Assembly (NCBI GenBank): GCA_008016945.1
Contig: SSGN01000221.1
Location: 1-7,972 of the forward strand
From: Flavobacteriales bacterium
GTDB taxonomy: Bacteria > Bacteroidota > Bacteroidia > Flavobacteriales > PHOS-HE28
Reading direction: 5' to 3'
DNA: 7,972 nucleotides
Each line of letters starts with the position of its first letter. The stretch's first letter is position 1. The translations under genes and the position numbers were made by a program. Below are positions 1 to 7,117 of the stretch, piece after piece. The notes beneath the pieces were generated by a model. That model saw only the letters and a program-made list of their open reading frames with translations. It made no database searches and was not told the origin of the DNA.

Positions 1-115
<115 letters not shown>

Positions 116-145
116 AAAGGTGCTCCACCACGTTCGGCGGGGCGG

Positions 146-153
146 CAAATATA
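146..153 (-). promoter_or_regulatory. Bacteroidota -7 promoter element for tRNA-Ser
   Basis: The minus strand reads TATATTTG, a full match to the TAnnTTTG -7 consensus of the Bacteroidota primary sigma factor. Transcription would start near 140, about 25 bases before the mature tRNA 5' end at 115. I see no clear TTG -33 element 19-21 bases further upstream, so the call rests on the -7 box and its position. Confidence 0.55.
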
Positions 154-178
154 GACGAATATCAGTGTATCACATGCC

Positions 179-186
179 TACCTTTG
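179..186 (+). promoter_or_regulatory. Bacteroidota -7 promoter element for the thiolase
   Basis: The sequence is TACCTTTG, a full match to the TAnnTTTG -7 consensus, 37 bases before the thiolase ATG at 224. A start near 191-193 would leave an A-rich leader of about 30 bases. No convincing TTG -33 box is visible. The box lies 25 bases from the opposing tRNA promoter element, so the two promoters are back to back. Confidence 0.55.
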
Positions 187-192
187 CGCCCT

Positions 193-217
193 CGAAAAAA
201 TCACCGAAAAAAATCAC
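193..217 (+). repeat. A-rich tandem duplication in the thiolase leader
   Basis: Two near-identical copies, CGAAAAAATCAC (193-204) and CGAAAAAAATCAC (205-217), stand in tandem just before the thiolase start at 224. They differ by one A. There is no Shine-Dalgarno sequence. A-rich leaders are common before Bacteroidota start codons, so this tract may serve translation initiation; that role is inference. Confidence 0.6.
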
Positions 218-223
218 CGCATC

Positions 224-1402
224 ATGGCCCGCGAAGTCGTCATCGTTTCCGCAGTACGTACCCCCATCGGCAGCTTCGGTGGCAGCCTGGCCGACGTGAG
301 CGCCACCCAACTGGGCGCCGCCGCCGTGAAAGGCGCCGTGGAGAAGGCGGGCATCGAACCCACCATGGTCCAAGAGGTGATCATGGGCAGCGTGCTGCAA
401 GCCAACCTGGGGCAAGCTCCCGCCCGCCAGGCCTCCAAATTCGCGGGCCTGCCCGATACGGTGCAAGCCACAACGGTGAACAAGGTCTGCGCCAGTGGGA
501 TGAAGGCCGTGATGATGGCCACCCAGGACATCCTGCTCGGCGATGCCGAGGTGGTGGTGGCCGGTGGCATGGAGAACATGAGCCGCACGCCCTTCTACCT
601 GGAACAGGCGCGCTACGGCTACCGCTTCGGCAACGGGCAGGTGATCGATGGGATCGGGAAGGACGGCCTCACCGATGTATACCACCAGACCGCCATGGGT
701 GTGAGCGCCGACAACACCGCCAAGGAGCATGGCATCACGCGCGAGGAACAGGATGCCTTCGCGATCGAAAGCTATAAGCGGAGTGCCGCAGCTTGGGCCG
801 CCGGTAAGTTCAAGGACGAGGTGGTGCCGGTGACCGTGAAGACCCGCAAAGGCGATGTGGTCGTGGACCACGACGAAGAGTACAAGAACGTGAGCTTCGA
901 CAAGATCCCCGCGCTGAAGGCCGTCTTCACCAAAGAAGGTACCGTTACCGCCGCCAACGCCAGCACCATCAACGACGGGGCCGCAGCCCTGGTGCTGATG
1001 AGCGCCGAGAAGGCCAAGGCCTTAGGTCTCAAGCCCATCGCCAAGGTGCTCAGCTATGCCGATGCGGAACAAGCCCCCGAATGGTTCACCACCACCCCTG
1101 CCCAAGCTGTTCCGCGTGCGGTGGAGAAGGCCGGTCTGAAGATGTCCGACATCGGCTACTTCGAACTGAACGAAGCCTTCTCGGTGGTCGGCATCGTGAA
1201 CACTCGGCTCATGGGCCTGGATCCCGCCAAGGTGAACGTGAACGGTGGTGCGGTCTCGTTGGGCCACCCGCTGGGTTGCAGCGGCGCGCGCATCATCGTC
1301 ACCCTCATCAACGTGCTCAAGCAGAACGGTGCCAAGTACGGTGCTGCGGGCATCTGCAATGGTGGTGGTGGGGCCAGTGCGATCGTGATCGAAGCGCTCT
1401 GA
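224..1402 (+). CDS. Acetyl-CoA acetyltransferase (thiolase, T2-like)
   Basis: This thiolase condenses two acetyl-CoA into acetoacetyl-CoA and CoA, or cleaves acetoacetyl-CoA in the reverse direction, probably in the cytoplasm. At 392 residues it has the normal family length. The nucleophilic Cys89 lies in VNKVCASGMKA, followed by NEAF (316-319), GGAVSLGHPLGCSGARI with catalytic His348, and CNGGGGASA with the second catalytic Cys378. The CASGM motif, DGLTDVY (148-153) and VTAANASTINDGAAALVL resemble mitochondrial acetoacetyl-CoA thiolase (ACAT1) more than FadA, so a short-chain substrate is likely. Substrate range cannot be fixed from sequence; roles in fatty acid or branched-chain amino acid catabolism are possible. 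The ATG at 224 is chosen because the protein begins with the usual AREVVIVSAVRTPIG. A TAnnTTTG element and A-rich leader precede it. The peptidase gene follows after 99 bases. Confidence 0.95.
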   Translation: MAREVVIVSAVRTPIGSFGGSLADVSATQLGAAAVKGAVEKAGIEPTMVQEVIMGSVLQANLGQAPARQASKFAGLPDTVQATTVNKVCASGMKAVMMATQDILLGDAEVVVAGGMENMSRTPFYLEQARYGYRFGNGQVIDGIGKDGLTDVYHQTAMGVSADNTAKEHGITREEQDAFAIESYKRSAAAWAAGKFKDEVVPVTVKTRKGDVVVDHDEEYKNVSFDKIPALKAVFTKEGTVTAANASTINDGAAALVLMSAEKAKALGLKPIAKVLSYADAEQAPEWFTTTPAQAVPRAVEKAGLKMSDIGYFELNEAFSVVGIVNTRLMGLDPAKVNVNGGAVSLGHPLGCSGARIIVTLINVLKQNGAKYGAAGICNGGGGASAIVIEAL

Positions 1403-1423
1403 CCCTCCCCCCGGCTCGCGCGC

Positions 1424-1497
1424 GTTGCGTGTTGATGCGTTACGTGTTGCGGGTTGAAGACGCCCAACAGATAACGCGCAACCTACCAACACGCAAC
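1424..1497. repeat. Long imperfect inverted repeat between thiolase and peptidase
   Basis: The outer arms are perfect over 11 bases: GTTGCGTGTTG (1424-1434) and CAACACGCAAC (1487-1497). Inside them GCGTTA (1437-1442) pairs with TAACGC (1472-1477), and TGTTG (1445-1449) pairs with CAACA (1465-1469), so almost the whole spacer can form one interrupted hairpin. The GTTGCG/GTGTTG core recurs within the left half. The right arm ends four bases before the peptidase ATG. No T-run follows, so it is not a standard intrinsic terminator. Possible roles are a transcription attenuator, an mRNA stability structure or a dispersed intergenic repeat; the sequence alone does not decide. Confidence 0.7.
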
Positions 1498-1501
1498 ACC
1501 C

Positions 1502-2275
1502 ATGCCCTCTGTCATCTGCCCACTCTCCATGGTACCGGTACGCAAGGAACCGAGCGACCGTGCCGAAATGGTGACCCAATGGCTTTTCGGCGAGACCGCC
1601 GAGGTGCTGGAACGCCACGACCAATGGAGTCGCCTCCGATTCGATCACGATGGCTACGAAGGCTGGGTGGACAACAAACAGATGGTGCCATGCCTCTCCC
1701 CCAATTTCGACCCCGACCTGCGTGTGATGGACCAGGCCACGGTGGTGGACCTCGGTGATCGGCAGGTGCTTCTCCCCTATGGCGCCGTGCTGCCCTTCTT
1801 CGAGGATGGCACCATCCTCTGGCAGGATCGCCGGGTATCCGTGAACGCGGTGACCAACCACCGACCCGCGTTGGAACGGGCCGACCTGCTCGAGCTGTAC
1901 CTGCACACCTTCATGGGCGCACCATACCTCTGGGGCGGCCGCACCCCTTGCGGGGTGGATTGCAGTGGACTCACCCAGATGCTCTTCATCCTCATGGGCA
2001 TCTACCTGCCGCGCGATGCTTCGCAACAGGCCATGGAGGGCGACCCCGTGGAACTCCTCGACCTCTGCGAGCCCGGTGATCTGGTCTTCTTCGACAACGA
2101 CGAAGGACGCATCATCCATGTCGGTGTGATCCTCACCCGCAACGACGATGGGGATCTCCGGGTGGCCCATGCCAGCGGCCGGGTACGTGTGGACAAGTTG
2201 GATCAGCAGGGGATCTTCAATGCCGAAGCCGGGAAATACACCCATCGCTTGAGGATGGTACGCCGGGTGCACTAA
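1502..2275 (+). CDS. SH3 + NlpC/P60 (C40) cysteine peptidase
   Basis: A 257-residue protein with no signal peptide, so probably cytoplasmic. Residues 3-60 form an SH3-like domain beginning CPLSMVPVRKEPSDRAEM, a pattern shared with Bacteroidota YkfC-type enzymes; a second SH3-like segment spans about 78-115. The NlpC/P60 domain covers about 126-257. The predicted catalytic Cys154 lies in GVDCSGLTQ after YLWGG (142-146), with His206 in IIHVGVI and His223 in VAHASG. Family members cut the bond between gamma-D-Glu and the diamino acid in peptidoglycan stem peptides; YkfC-like enzymes act on recycled murein peptides. That role is inferred from domain order and lack of export signal. The ATG at 1502 is supported by the conserved N-terminal motif starting at once. 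No Shine-Dalgarno site is seen. It may be co-transcribed with the thiolase through the inverted repeat. Confidence 0.93.
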   Translation: MPSVICPLSMVPVRKEPSDRAEMVTQWLFGETAEVLERHDQWSRLRFDHDGYEGWVDNKQMVPCLSPNFDPDLRVMDQATVVDLGDRQVLLPYGAVLPFFEDGTILWQDRRVSVNAVTNHRPALERADLLELYLHTFMGAPYLWGGRTPCGVDCSGLTQMLFILMGIYLPRDASQQAMEGDPVELLDLCEPGDLVFFDNDEGRIIHVGVILTRNDDGDLRVAHASGRVRVDKLDQQGIFNAEAGKYTHRLRMVRRVH

Positions 2276-2717
2276 CAGCTCTTGGGGATCTCTTTCCAGG
2301 CTTCCTCCAGCAGTTCCTATTTCCGGGACCGCCCCCTGGAAACACCCCGGTAGGCACTGCGGTGCGGAAGGATCACCCCTGGCATCTTCCGAGCGATGAC
2401 AGCCTCGGAGACCAACCCGATCGATGGACCGGACCTGCACTGAACCTCGGCACCGGCCAATGTCATCGTGCCTTGCCGATCCATGGGCCACGAGGTTCCT
2501 TGGAAGCGAGCGCTGGATGAACACCGATCCATACCGATCAATAGTGCATCGAAAGCACAGCCCTGGTCCATCGATCCTTCACGGTGATCGAGTATTTCAT
2601 GGGCTCAGCCCCTGATCGTATGGAAAGAGCCGCTTATCACATGAACGGCACCATCGCGGGTTCCGGGTGTTACTTTCGGTAATCTCCGTGCGTCCTATCC
2701 GGAAATACCCGATCAAC
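2276..2717. other. 442-bp stretch without a convincing gene
   Basis: No reading frame here looks like a protein I recognise; the short open frames on both strands lack family motifs and plausible start context. The stretch holds an 8-bp perfect inverted repeat, TTTCCAGG (2293-2300) and CCTGGAAA (2335-2342), 18 bases after the peptidase stop. The right arm can alternatively pair with TTTCCGGG (2320-2327) through one G-T wobble, forming a tighter hairpin with a 7-base loop. Neither is followed by a T-run. Close to the next gene, TACTTTCG (2671-2678) is a one-mismatch TAnnTTTG box about 40 bases before the ATG at 2718. It should also hold the promoter of the small exported protein. No known RNA family is recognised. 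Confidence 0.5.
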
Positions 2718-3161
2718 ATGACCAGAACCTCCGTCCTTGCCGCATTGCTCTTCAGCCTGTCGTTCGATCTGGCCGCCCAACAATTCAAAGTGGTGACCAT
2801 CGTAGAGAGTATCGTCCCCATGGGTGTGGGGCGCTCGCGGATCATCGAGTCCACCTCGGTGATCAACTCCGACGCTGCGACCACCGTTCGTACCGATGGA
2901 AAGAAGAGTGACCAGGATGACGTGGATCGCAGCGACCTCAAAGTCGATAACTTCAACGAGACCAAGCTGCTGAACTTCTTCAGCGGCGTGGGCATCAACT
3001 TCCAGAACATCGCCTCCAACGACGCCTTGATCATGGACAAGATGAACAAGTACGCCGCGGATGGCTGGAAGCTCATTCATATCGCCAGCGGGGTTGAAAG
3101 CGCTGGACAGGGCGATAACCAGGGCATCTTCATCACCCGGATGTTCTTTCAGAAGGACTGA
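2718..3161 (+). CDS. Small exported protein of a conserved unknown family
   Basis: A 147-residue protein with a clear signal peptide: TRT, a hydrophobic core SVLAALLFSLSF, then DLAA with likely cleavage near residue 20. The mature part starts QQFKVVTIVESIVPMGVGRSR. It contains a polar DGKKSDQDDVDRSDLK stretch (60-75), ETKLLNFFSGVGINFQNIASNDA (81-103) and a C-terminal MNKYAADGWKLIHIASGVES segment with GIFITRMFF. I recall the VES.VP.G.GRSR, SND and GWxL motifs from uncharacterised Bacteroidota proteins; the C-terminal GWxL part loosely resembles DUF4177. Function is unknown. Without a lipobox Cys or membrane segment the mature protein is probably periplasmic. A GTG at 2667 in the same frame would add 17 polar residues before the signal; the ATG is preferred because it gives a normal signal peptide. 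The gene is convergent with the TonB receptor. Confidence 0.85.
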   Translation: MTRTSVLAALLFSLSFDLAAQQFKVVTIVESIVPMGVGRSRIIESTSVINSDAATTVRTDGKKSDQDDVDRSDLKVDNFNETKLLNFFSGVGINFQNIASNDALIMDKMNKYAADGWKLIHIASGVESAGQGDNQGIFITRMFFQKD

Positions 3162-3166
3162 ATGAT

Positions 3167-3210
3167 GGTCCTGTGGCCGGACCCGTCTGCATGGATCCGG
3201 CCACAGGGCC
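3167..3210. terminator. Hairpin between convergent genes, probable bidirectional terminator
   Basis: Arms GGTCCTGTGGCCGGA (3167-3181) and TCCGGCCACAGGGCC (3196-3210) pair over 15 bp with a single T-G wobble around a 14-base loop. It lies 5 bases after the stop of the small exported protein and 7 bases after the stop of the TonB receptor read from the other strand. The position and stem strength fit a shared transcription end. The tail on the plus strand is only ATCCCTTT and the minus strand has no T-run, so the mechanism may not be classical rho-independent termination. Confidence 0.65.
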
Positions 3211-3217
3211 ATCCCTT

Positions 3218-5575
3218 TCAGAACCGCAGCGTGTACTGCATCACCGGCAGGATGGCCAGCTGTGGCACGGAGCTGATCGTCTTCAGGCGGCGATCGTAGG
3301 TGTAGTACACCGGCGTGGCGGAGTTGAGCACGTTCTGCACATCGATCTTGAACTCGTGGCTCGCCTTGGCGCGGCCGATGCGGTAGCTGGCCACGACATC
3401 CACCTTGTGGATGGCAGCCGCTTTTGCGCTCCATGCCGGGCCTCCATCCTTCTGCTGATCGGCCGCGATGCTCGCGGCCAGATCGATCGGGGTATAGTAC
3501 TGACCACCCTGCACCGAGTAGCGGAAACCCGCCATGAGCGTGCGGTCCTTCCCCTCGGATCCCAGCTTCCACTCCTTCCCGGCCAACACGTTGCCCACCG
3601 GCCCCAGGTTGAAGCGCGCGTTGTGCCAACGACCATCCAGGGCCTTGTACTTCGACTCGTTGTACGAAGCGGTGATCAGGTAGTGGTATCCGCGTGTGAA
3701 GAACTTCTCCACGCTCACCTCCACCCCACGGTTGTAGCCCGTGCCCTTGTTCACCAAGGGTTTGTTGGTGAACCACTCCATGAGGTTGTTCGCGGAGAAG
3801 GCACTGGTGGGGTCGTTCTCCACAGGCATGTCGTACAGGTACTGGTAGTACACTTCGGCCTTCAGTTGGAGGTCCTCGGCGAGCTGTTGTTCGTATCCGG
3901 CCACGCCGTGGGCGGCCCGGGTCAGGCCCAGGCCCATGTTCGGCCGGACCACGTTGCCCGCATCGTCGATATCCTGCGCCATATAGGTCATCAGTCCCTC
4001 GGTCTTGGCGTGAATCCCCGCTCCCAGGGTGAAGGCCTTGTCCGGGCGCAGTTGATAACGTGCGGCGATGCGAGGCTCCACGCTGGTGGCCTTGTTCAGA
4101 TCGAAGTACAACACATGCACGCCGCTGGTGAGGGACCACTGCTCGTTCATCCGCCATTTCCAGCTACTGAAGGCCTGTACCGTGCGTGCCGACCCGGAGC
4201 GGTCCAGGTTCACCACCATACGATCACGGTCCAGGTCGAAGGAGTTGGAGTACATCCGGAACCATTCGTCGGACACGATGATGCCGGAACGGACCTTGTG
4301 GTGCGCGTTGATCCTGGTGTTCAGCGTGCTGGACAGGCGGATGGTCCATTTGGCCAGGTCATCCTCATGGCGTAGCGCCAGTCCACCTTCTCCGGGAACC
4401 GGGCTCTCACGGTAGTCCGTTCCACTCCCGTTGCCGCTCAAGGAGAGGTTGGTGTAGAGGAAGCTATGGTCGCCCAAGGTCTTGGTATGGCCGATGCCGA
4501 GCACCCCCATGCGCGATCCCACGTCGGCGCTGGAGAACAGGGTATCGCCCGTGGCTCCACGGTCTTCGTCCACAATGGCGCTGCGGCCGCCGATGCCGTA
4601 GACGGAGAAGGTTCCGAGCCGCGGCGATGGCAGTTTCACCTTGAACGCCGCATCGGTGTAGCGGGGCACCCCTCCGTAGTCCACGATACCCGCGCCATCC
4701 AACAGGGCCAGGGTGCTGTACCGGTAGTTCGCGAGGTAGCTGCCACCGTTCAGTCCGGGCAGCGGGCCTTCCGCCGTGATGTCGGTGCCCAACACGCCCA
4801 CCTTCACGGTGTATTCCCGCTCGCGGTCGTTGCCGTTGCGCAGGCGCATATCGAACACTGCGCTGGAGACGTTGCCATAATCGGCAGAGAACGCGCCGGT
4901 GTAGAATTCCGAGTCATCGATCATGTCGCTGTTGAGCACATTGATGGGACCGCCGGTGCTGCCATCATCGCTGAAGTGGTTGGGGCTGGGGATCTCCACC
5001 CCTTCCAACCGCCATTGAACGCCTTTCGGTGAATTTCCCCGCACCACGATGGTGTTGTTGCCGCTGGGGTCGCCAGCCACACCGGGAAAGGCACTGACCA
5101 TACGCGCTGGATCGTTGATGCCACCCGCGATGCGCGAGGTCTCCTCCACACTGATCCTGCGGGCGCTGAGGGTGGCCATGTCGTTGCGCAGCTCGCCCTT
5201 GCGTTCCGGTGCTTTCACCTCGAACTCCTTCAGCTGGGCCACGCTTTCCTGCATCCGCACCTCCAACACCAGCTCCTTGGCGCTGGTGAGCAGCAGGTTG
5301 GCCATGCGCTGCTCCTCGAACCCGACCATCCGTACTTGGAGGTCGAGACGGCCGGTAGGCACATTGTTGATCGTGAATCGACCATCGAGGTCGGTGGTCG
5401 CGCCCAGGATGGGGTCGGAACCCACCACCACCACCGTTGCGCCGATCAGGGGTATGCGGGTGTCTCCATCAACGATGGTGCCCCGCACCGTTTGGCGATG
5501 GCCCTGGGCCATGGCCGCTGCGGCGAGGGCGAACAAGAAAAGGGAAAGGGTGGTGCGAAGGCCAGGGATGGTCAT
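3218..5575 (-). CDS. TonB-dependent outer-membrane receptor with CarboxypepD_reg domain
   Basis: A 785-residue outer-membrane receptor powered by TonB that would import a bulky ligand; the ligand is unknown. The signal peptide ends near AMA-Q (residue 23-24). Residues 28-110 form a carboxypeptidase-regulatory-like domain (VRGTIVDGDTRIPLIGATV, DLDGRFTINNVPTG). The plug spans about 120-245 with GGINDPARMVSAFPGVAGD, NNTIVVRGNSPKGVQWRLEG, IPSPNHFSDDGSTGGP and YTGAFSADYGNVSSAVFDMRLRNGN, hallmarks of a widespread Bacteroidota subfamily. The remainder is a beta-barrel that ends QYTLRF, with the terminal Phe expected for outer-membrane insertion. No SusD-like partner lies beside it, and it is smaller than SusC proteins, so a polysaccharide locus is not indicated. 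It has its own bipartite upstream element 12 bases before the ATG, shared with the barrel gene further right. No obvious TonB box was found. Confidence 0.94.
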   Translation of the reverse strand: MTIPGLRTTLSLFLFALAAAAMAQGHRQTVRGTIVDGDTRIPLIGATVVVVGSDPILGATTDLDGRFTINNVPTGRLDLQVRMVGFEEQRMANLLLTSAKELVLEVRMQESVAQLKEFEVKAPERKGELRNDMATLSARRISVEETSRIAGGINDPARMVSAFPGVAGDPSGNNTIVVRGNSPKGVQWRLEGVEIPSPNHFSDDGSTGGPINVLNSDMIDDSEFYTGAFSADYGNVSSAVFDMRLRNGNDREREYTVKVGVLGTDITAEGPLPGLNGGSYLANYRYSTLALLDGAGIVDYGGVPRYTDAAFKVKLPSPRLGTFSVYGIGGRSAIVDEDRGATGDTLFSSADVGSRMGVLGIGHTKTLGDHSFLYTNLSLSGNGSGTDYRESPVPGEGGLALRHEDDLAKWTIRLSSTLNTRINAHHKVRSGIIVSDEWFRMYSNSFDLDRDRMVVNLDRSGSARTVQAFSSWKWRMNEQWSLTSGVHVLYFDLNKATSVEPRIAARYQLRPDKAFTLGAGIHAKTEGLMTYMAQDIDDAGNVVRPNMGLGLTRAAHGVAGYEQQLAEDLQLKAEVYYQYLYDMPVENDPTSAFSANNLMEWFTNKPLVNKGTGYNRGVEVSVEKFFTRGYHYLITASYNESKYKALDGRWHNARFNLGPVGNVLAGKEWKLGSEGKDRTLMAGFRYSVQGGQYYTPIDLAASIAADQQKDGGPAWSAKAAAIHKVDVVASYRIGRAKASHEFKIDVQNVLNSATPVYYTYDRRLKTISSVPQLAILPVMQYTLRF

Positions 5576-5587
5576 GCTCGGGGTGGT

Positions 5588-5624
5588 GTTTCCCCTTTGA
5601 CAAGCACCGGGCGGAATACCCCTA
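5588..5624 (-). promoter_or_regulatory. Bipartite upstream element, copy A (TonB receptor)
   Basis: In the coding direction this reads TAGGGGTATTC-N10-TTGTCAAAGGGGAAAC and ends 12 bases before the receptor ATG. It matches copy B at 7801-7837 at 26 of 27 block positions with the same 10-base spacer, while the spacers agree at only 3 of 10. No TAnnTTTG element lies in this 93-bp gap, so the element may itself be the promoter. GGGGTATTC-N12-GTCA is laid out like an alternative (ECF-type) sigma promoter; two AGGGG boxes 27 bp apart could instead be operator half-sites. Both readings are inference. Confidence 0.7.
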
Positions 5625-5668
5625 TCCGAACCTCAACATTCCATCCCGGGGATGGGTGGTTCGGCGCC

Positions 5669-7048
5669 TCAGCGGATCAACGTGATATGCCCTTGCCTCC
5701 GCTCCTGGTGGCCTGGCCGTACCCGTGATCGCGCGGTAAGATCCACGGCATAGACCCCGACGGGCGCATCGTCGGCTGCCCAGGCGGCACCGTCCACGGC
5801 CTCGTAGCACACCCGCCCCCAACGGTCGTGGATGCGGAACGAGACCTCCCAAAGGCGTGGGTCGTAAACAGGAATGAACCGGTCGTTGATACCATCACCG
5901 TCGGGGGTGATCGCATTGGGCAAGTAGATGTCCTCGGGACACTCCTCGACCGAGACGGTCACCATGTCGGTACGGCTACCGCAAGTGTTGGAGGCGATGG
6001 CACTGTATACGCCGGGCTCCTGTACGATGCGGGAATGCCCATGCGTACCATCGGACCAGATGACCTGGCTTTCCGCATCGGTGATGGCCTGAAGGAGGAG
6101 CCCCGTACCCGAACAAATGGAACGGTCCAAACCCAGGTCGATGGAGGGCCATGGGCGTATGTCGACCGCGATGGTGTCGCGCAGTACGCATGTGCCCAGA
6201 TGGACCTCCACCGTGTAGCGCCCGGCTTGGGTAACGGTGCGTACCGGGTCCGTGAGGCCATCGTTCCAAAGCACGGCTGTGGCGCCCGGAACCTGGGTGT
6301 TCAACGTGATCGTGCCACCTCCACAGACCAAGGTGTCGCCCCCCAGGTCCAACGCCCCCATGATCGGTTCAAGGGATACGTCGTCAACCAGCAGATAGGC
6401 CTGGCCCTGGTACCACGCATCGGTGTTCACGTAAGCCACGGTGCTTTGGACATCGCTGCGGAAGTTGCCGATGGTGAGGTGGTCCTCGCCGCCAACCGCG
6501 GTATAGAAACCGCTCACCTCGGTCCACCCCAGGGTATCGAGGATGACTTGCCCCGCCGGGTGGGCGATGTGCGCGGTCACCGGCAACAACCCGGCGTGGT
6601 TGGCCGTGACCGGTCCCTCACTGAAATGCACCCCGACCCCATCGCATACGGTGGAGAAGTCGTTGGGCATGTTCAGGAACATCCTGAACCGATAGCATTG
6701 TCCGGCTTCCAGTGGCTGCAACAAGGGGGCTGCGATGAACTCCCGCATGTTGGCGATGTCGTTGCGGTAGGTATAAAGGCCGGCGAACCCATCACCGGTG
6801 CGGGGCAGCTGATACCCACCGGAGTAGTTCGCCGGAACCCCTGCGTAGGCACCACTTCCCGCACAGGCATGGTAAAGCTCGGGAGTGCCCTGGGTGGGGT
6901 TGACCCATGGAGCGGCGTGGTCCAGCTGGCTGGCGAAGGTGGGGCATGAGGTAACGGCCTCGAAACTCGGATTGGGCACCAACTGTTGGGCATGCCCCGT
7001 GTGTGCCACGAAGCATGCCCCGATGATGGAAGGAAGTGATCCGCGCAT
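5669..7048 (-). CDS. Secreted modular protein with T9SS type B sorting domain
   Basis: A 459-residue protein destined for the type IX secretion system. The signal peptide ends near GHA-Q (residue 20-21). Residues 22-228 form a beta-rich, probably carbohydrate-binding-like module beginning LVPNPSFEAVTSCP, with LEAGQCYRFRMFLNM (113-127) and ending YLLVDDVSLEP. Two Ig-like repeats follow (about 233-297 and 303-367), each with an LG-D-x-x-C start, a W-x-DG turn and a G-x-Y-x-x strand. The C-terminal domain (about 371-459) has YLPNAITPDGDGINDRF, IHDRWGRVCYE and the closing GHITLIR typical of gliding-motility-associated (CHU_C) type B sorting domains. Such proteins are exported across the outer membrane and anchored or released. 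No enzyme motif is seen, so adhesion or surface binding is likely. It starts 69 bases after the barrel gene stops and may share its transcript. Confidence 0.92.
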   Translation of the reverse strand: MRGSLPSIIGACFVAHTGHAQQLVPNPSFEAVTSCPTFASQLDHAAPWVNPTQGTPELYHACAGSGAYAGVPANYSGGYQLPRTGDGFAGLYTYRNDIANMREFIAAPLLQPLEAGQCYRFRMFLNMPNDFSTVCDGVGVHFSEGPVTANHAGLLPVTAHIAHPAGQVILDTLGWTEVSGFYTAVGGEDHLTIGNFRSDVQSTVAYVNTDAWYQGQAYLLVDDVSLEPIMGALDLGGDTLVCGGGTITLNTQVPGATAVLWNDGLTDPVRTVTQAGRYTVEVHLGTCVLRDTIAVDIRPWPSIDLGLDRSICSGTGLLLQAITDAESQVIWSDGTHGHSRIVQEPGVYSAIASNTCGSRTDMVTVSVEECPEDIYLPNAITPDGDGINDRFIPVYDPRLWEVSFRIHDRWGRVCYEAVDGAAWAADDAPVGVYAVDLTARSRVRPGHQERRQGHITLIR

Positions 7049-7117
7049 TCACCGATCAGACACCTTGACCGGAGAAACGGTTGCCTTGCAGGGACCGGGG
7101 ATCCGTGAATGGTGTGT

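Noticed and set aside
1022..2524. Long minus-strand open frame of 500 codons opposite the thiolase and peptidase
   Set aside because: It lies antisense to two well-supported genes, crosses their spacer and has no recognisable domain. GC-rich codon bias explains such open shadows.
2317..2571. 84-codon minus-strand open frame in the 442-bp gap
   Set aside because: No motif, no signal, no promoter box and unusual composition; not enough to call a gene.
2424..2615. 63-codon plus-strand open frame in the 442-bp gap
   Set aside because: Rich in Arg, Pro, His and Ser with no recognisable feature; expected by chance in GC-rich DNA.
2589..2627. Possible third copy of the bipartite element upstream of the small exported protein (GAGTATTTC ... 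TGATCGTATGGAAAG)
   Set aside because: Several mismatches, a spacer about 5 bases longer and a distance of roughly 90 bases to the start codon; does not meet the pattern of copies A and B.
3173..4375. 400-codon plus-strand open frame opposite the TonB receptor
   Set aside because: His/Val/Gly-rich composition is what the reverse reading of receptor codons gives, and the receptor frame carries clear family motifs and a signal peptide.
5641..5655. CCATCC/GGATGG hairpin after the T9SS cargo gene as a terminator
   Set aside because: Only a 6-bp stem with a 3-base loop and no T-run on the minus strand; too weak to call.
5828..6949. 373-codon plus-strand open frame opposite the T9SS cargo gene
   Set aside because: The minus-strand frame has a signal peptide, Ig-like repeats and a full sorting domain; the plus frame has none.
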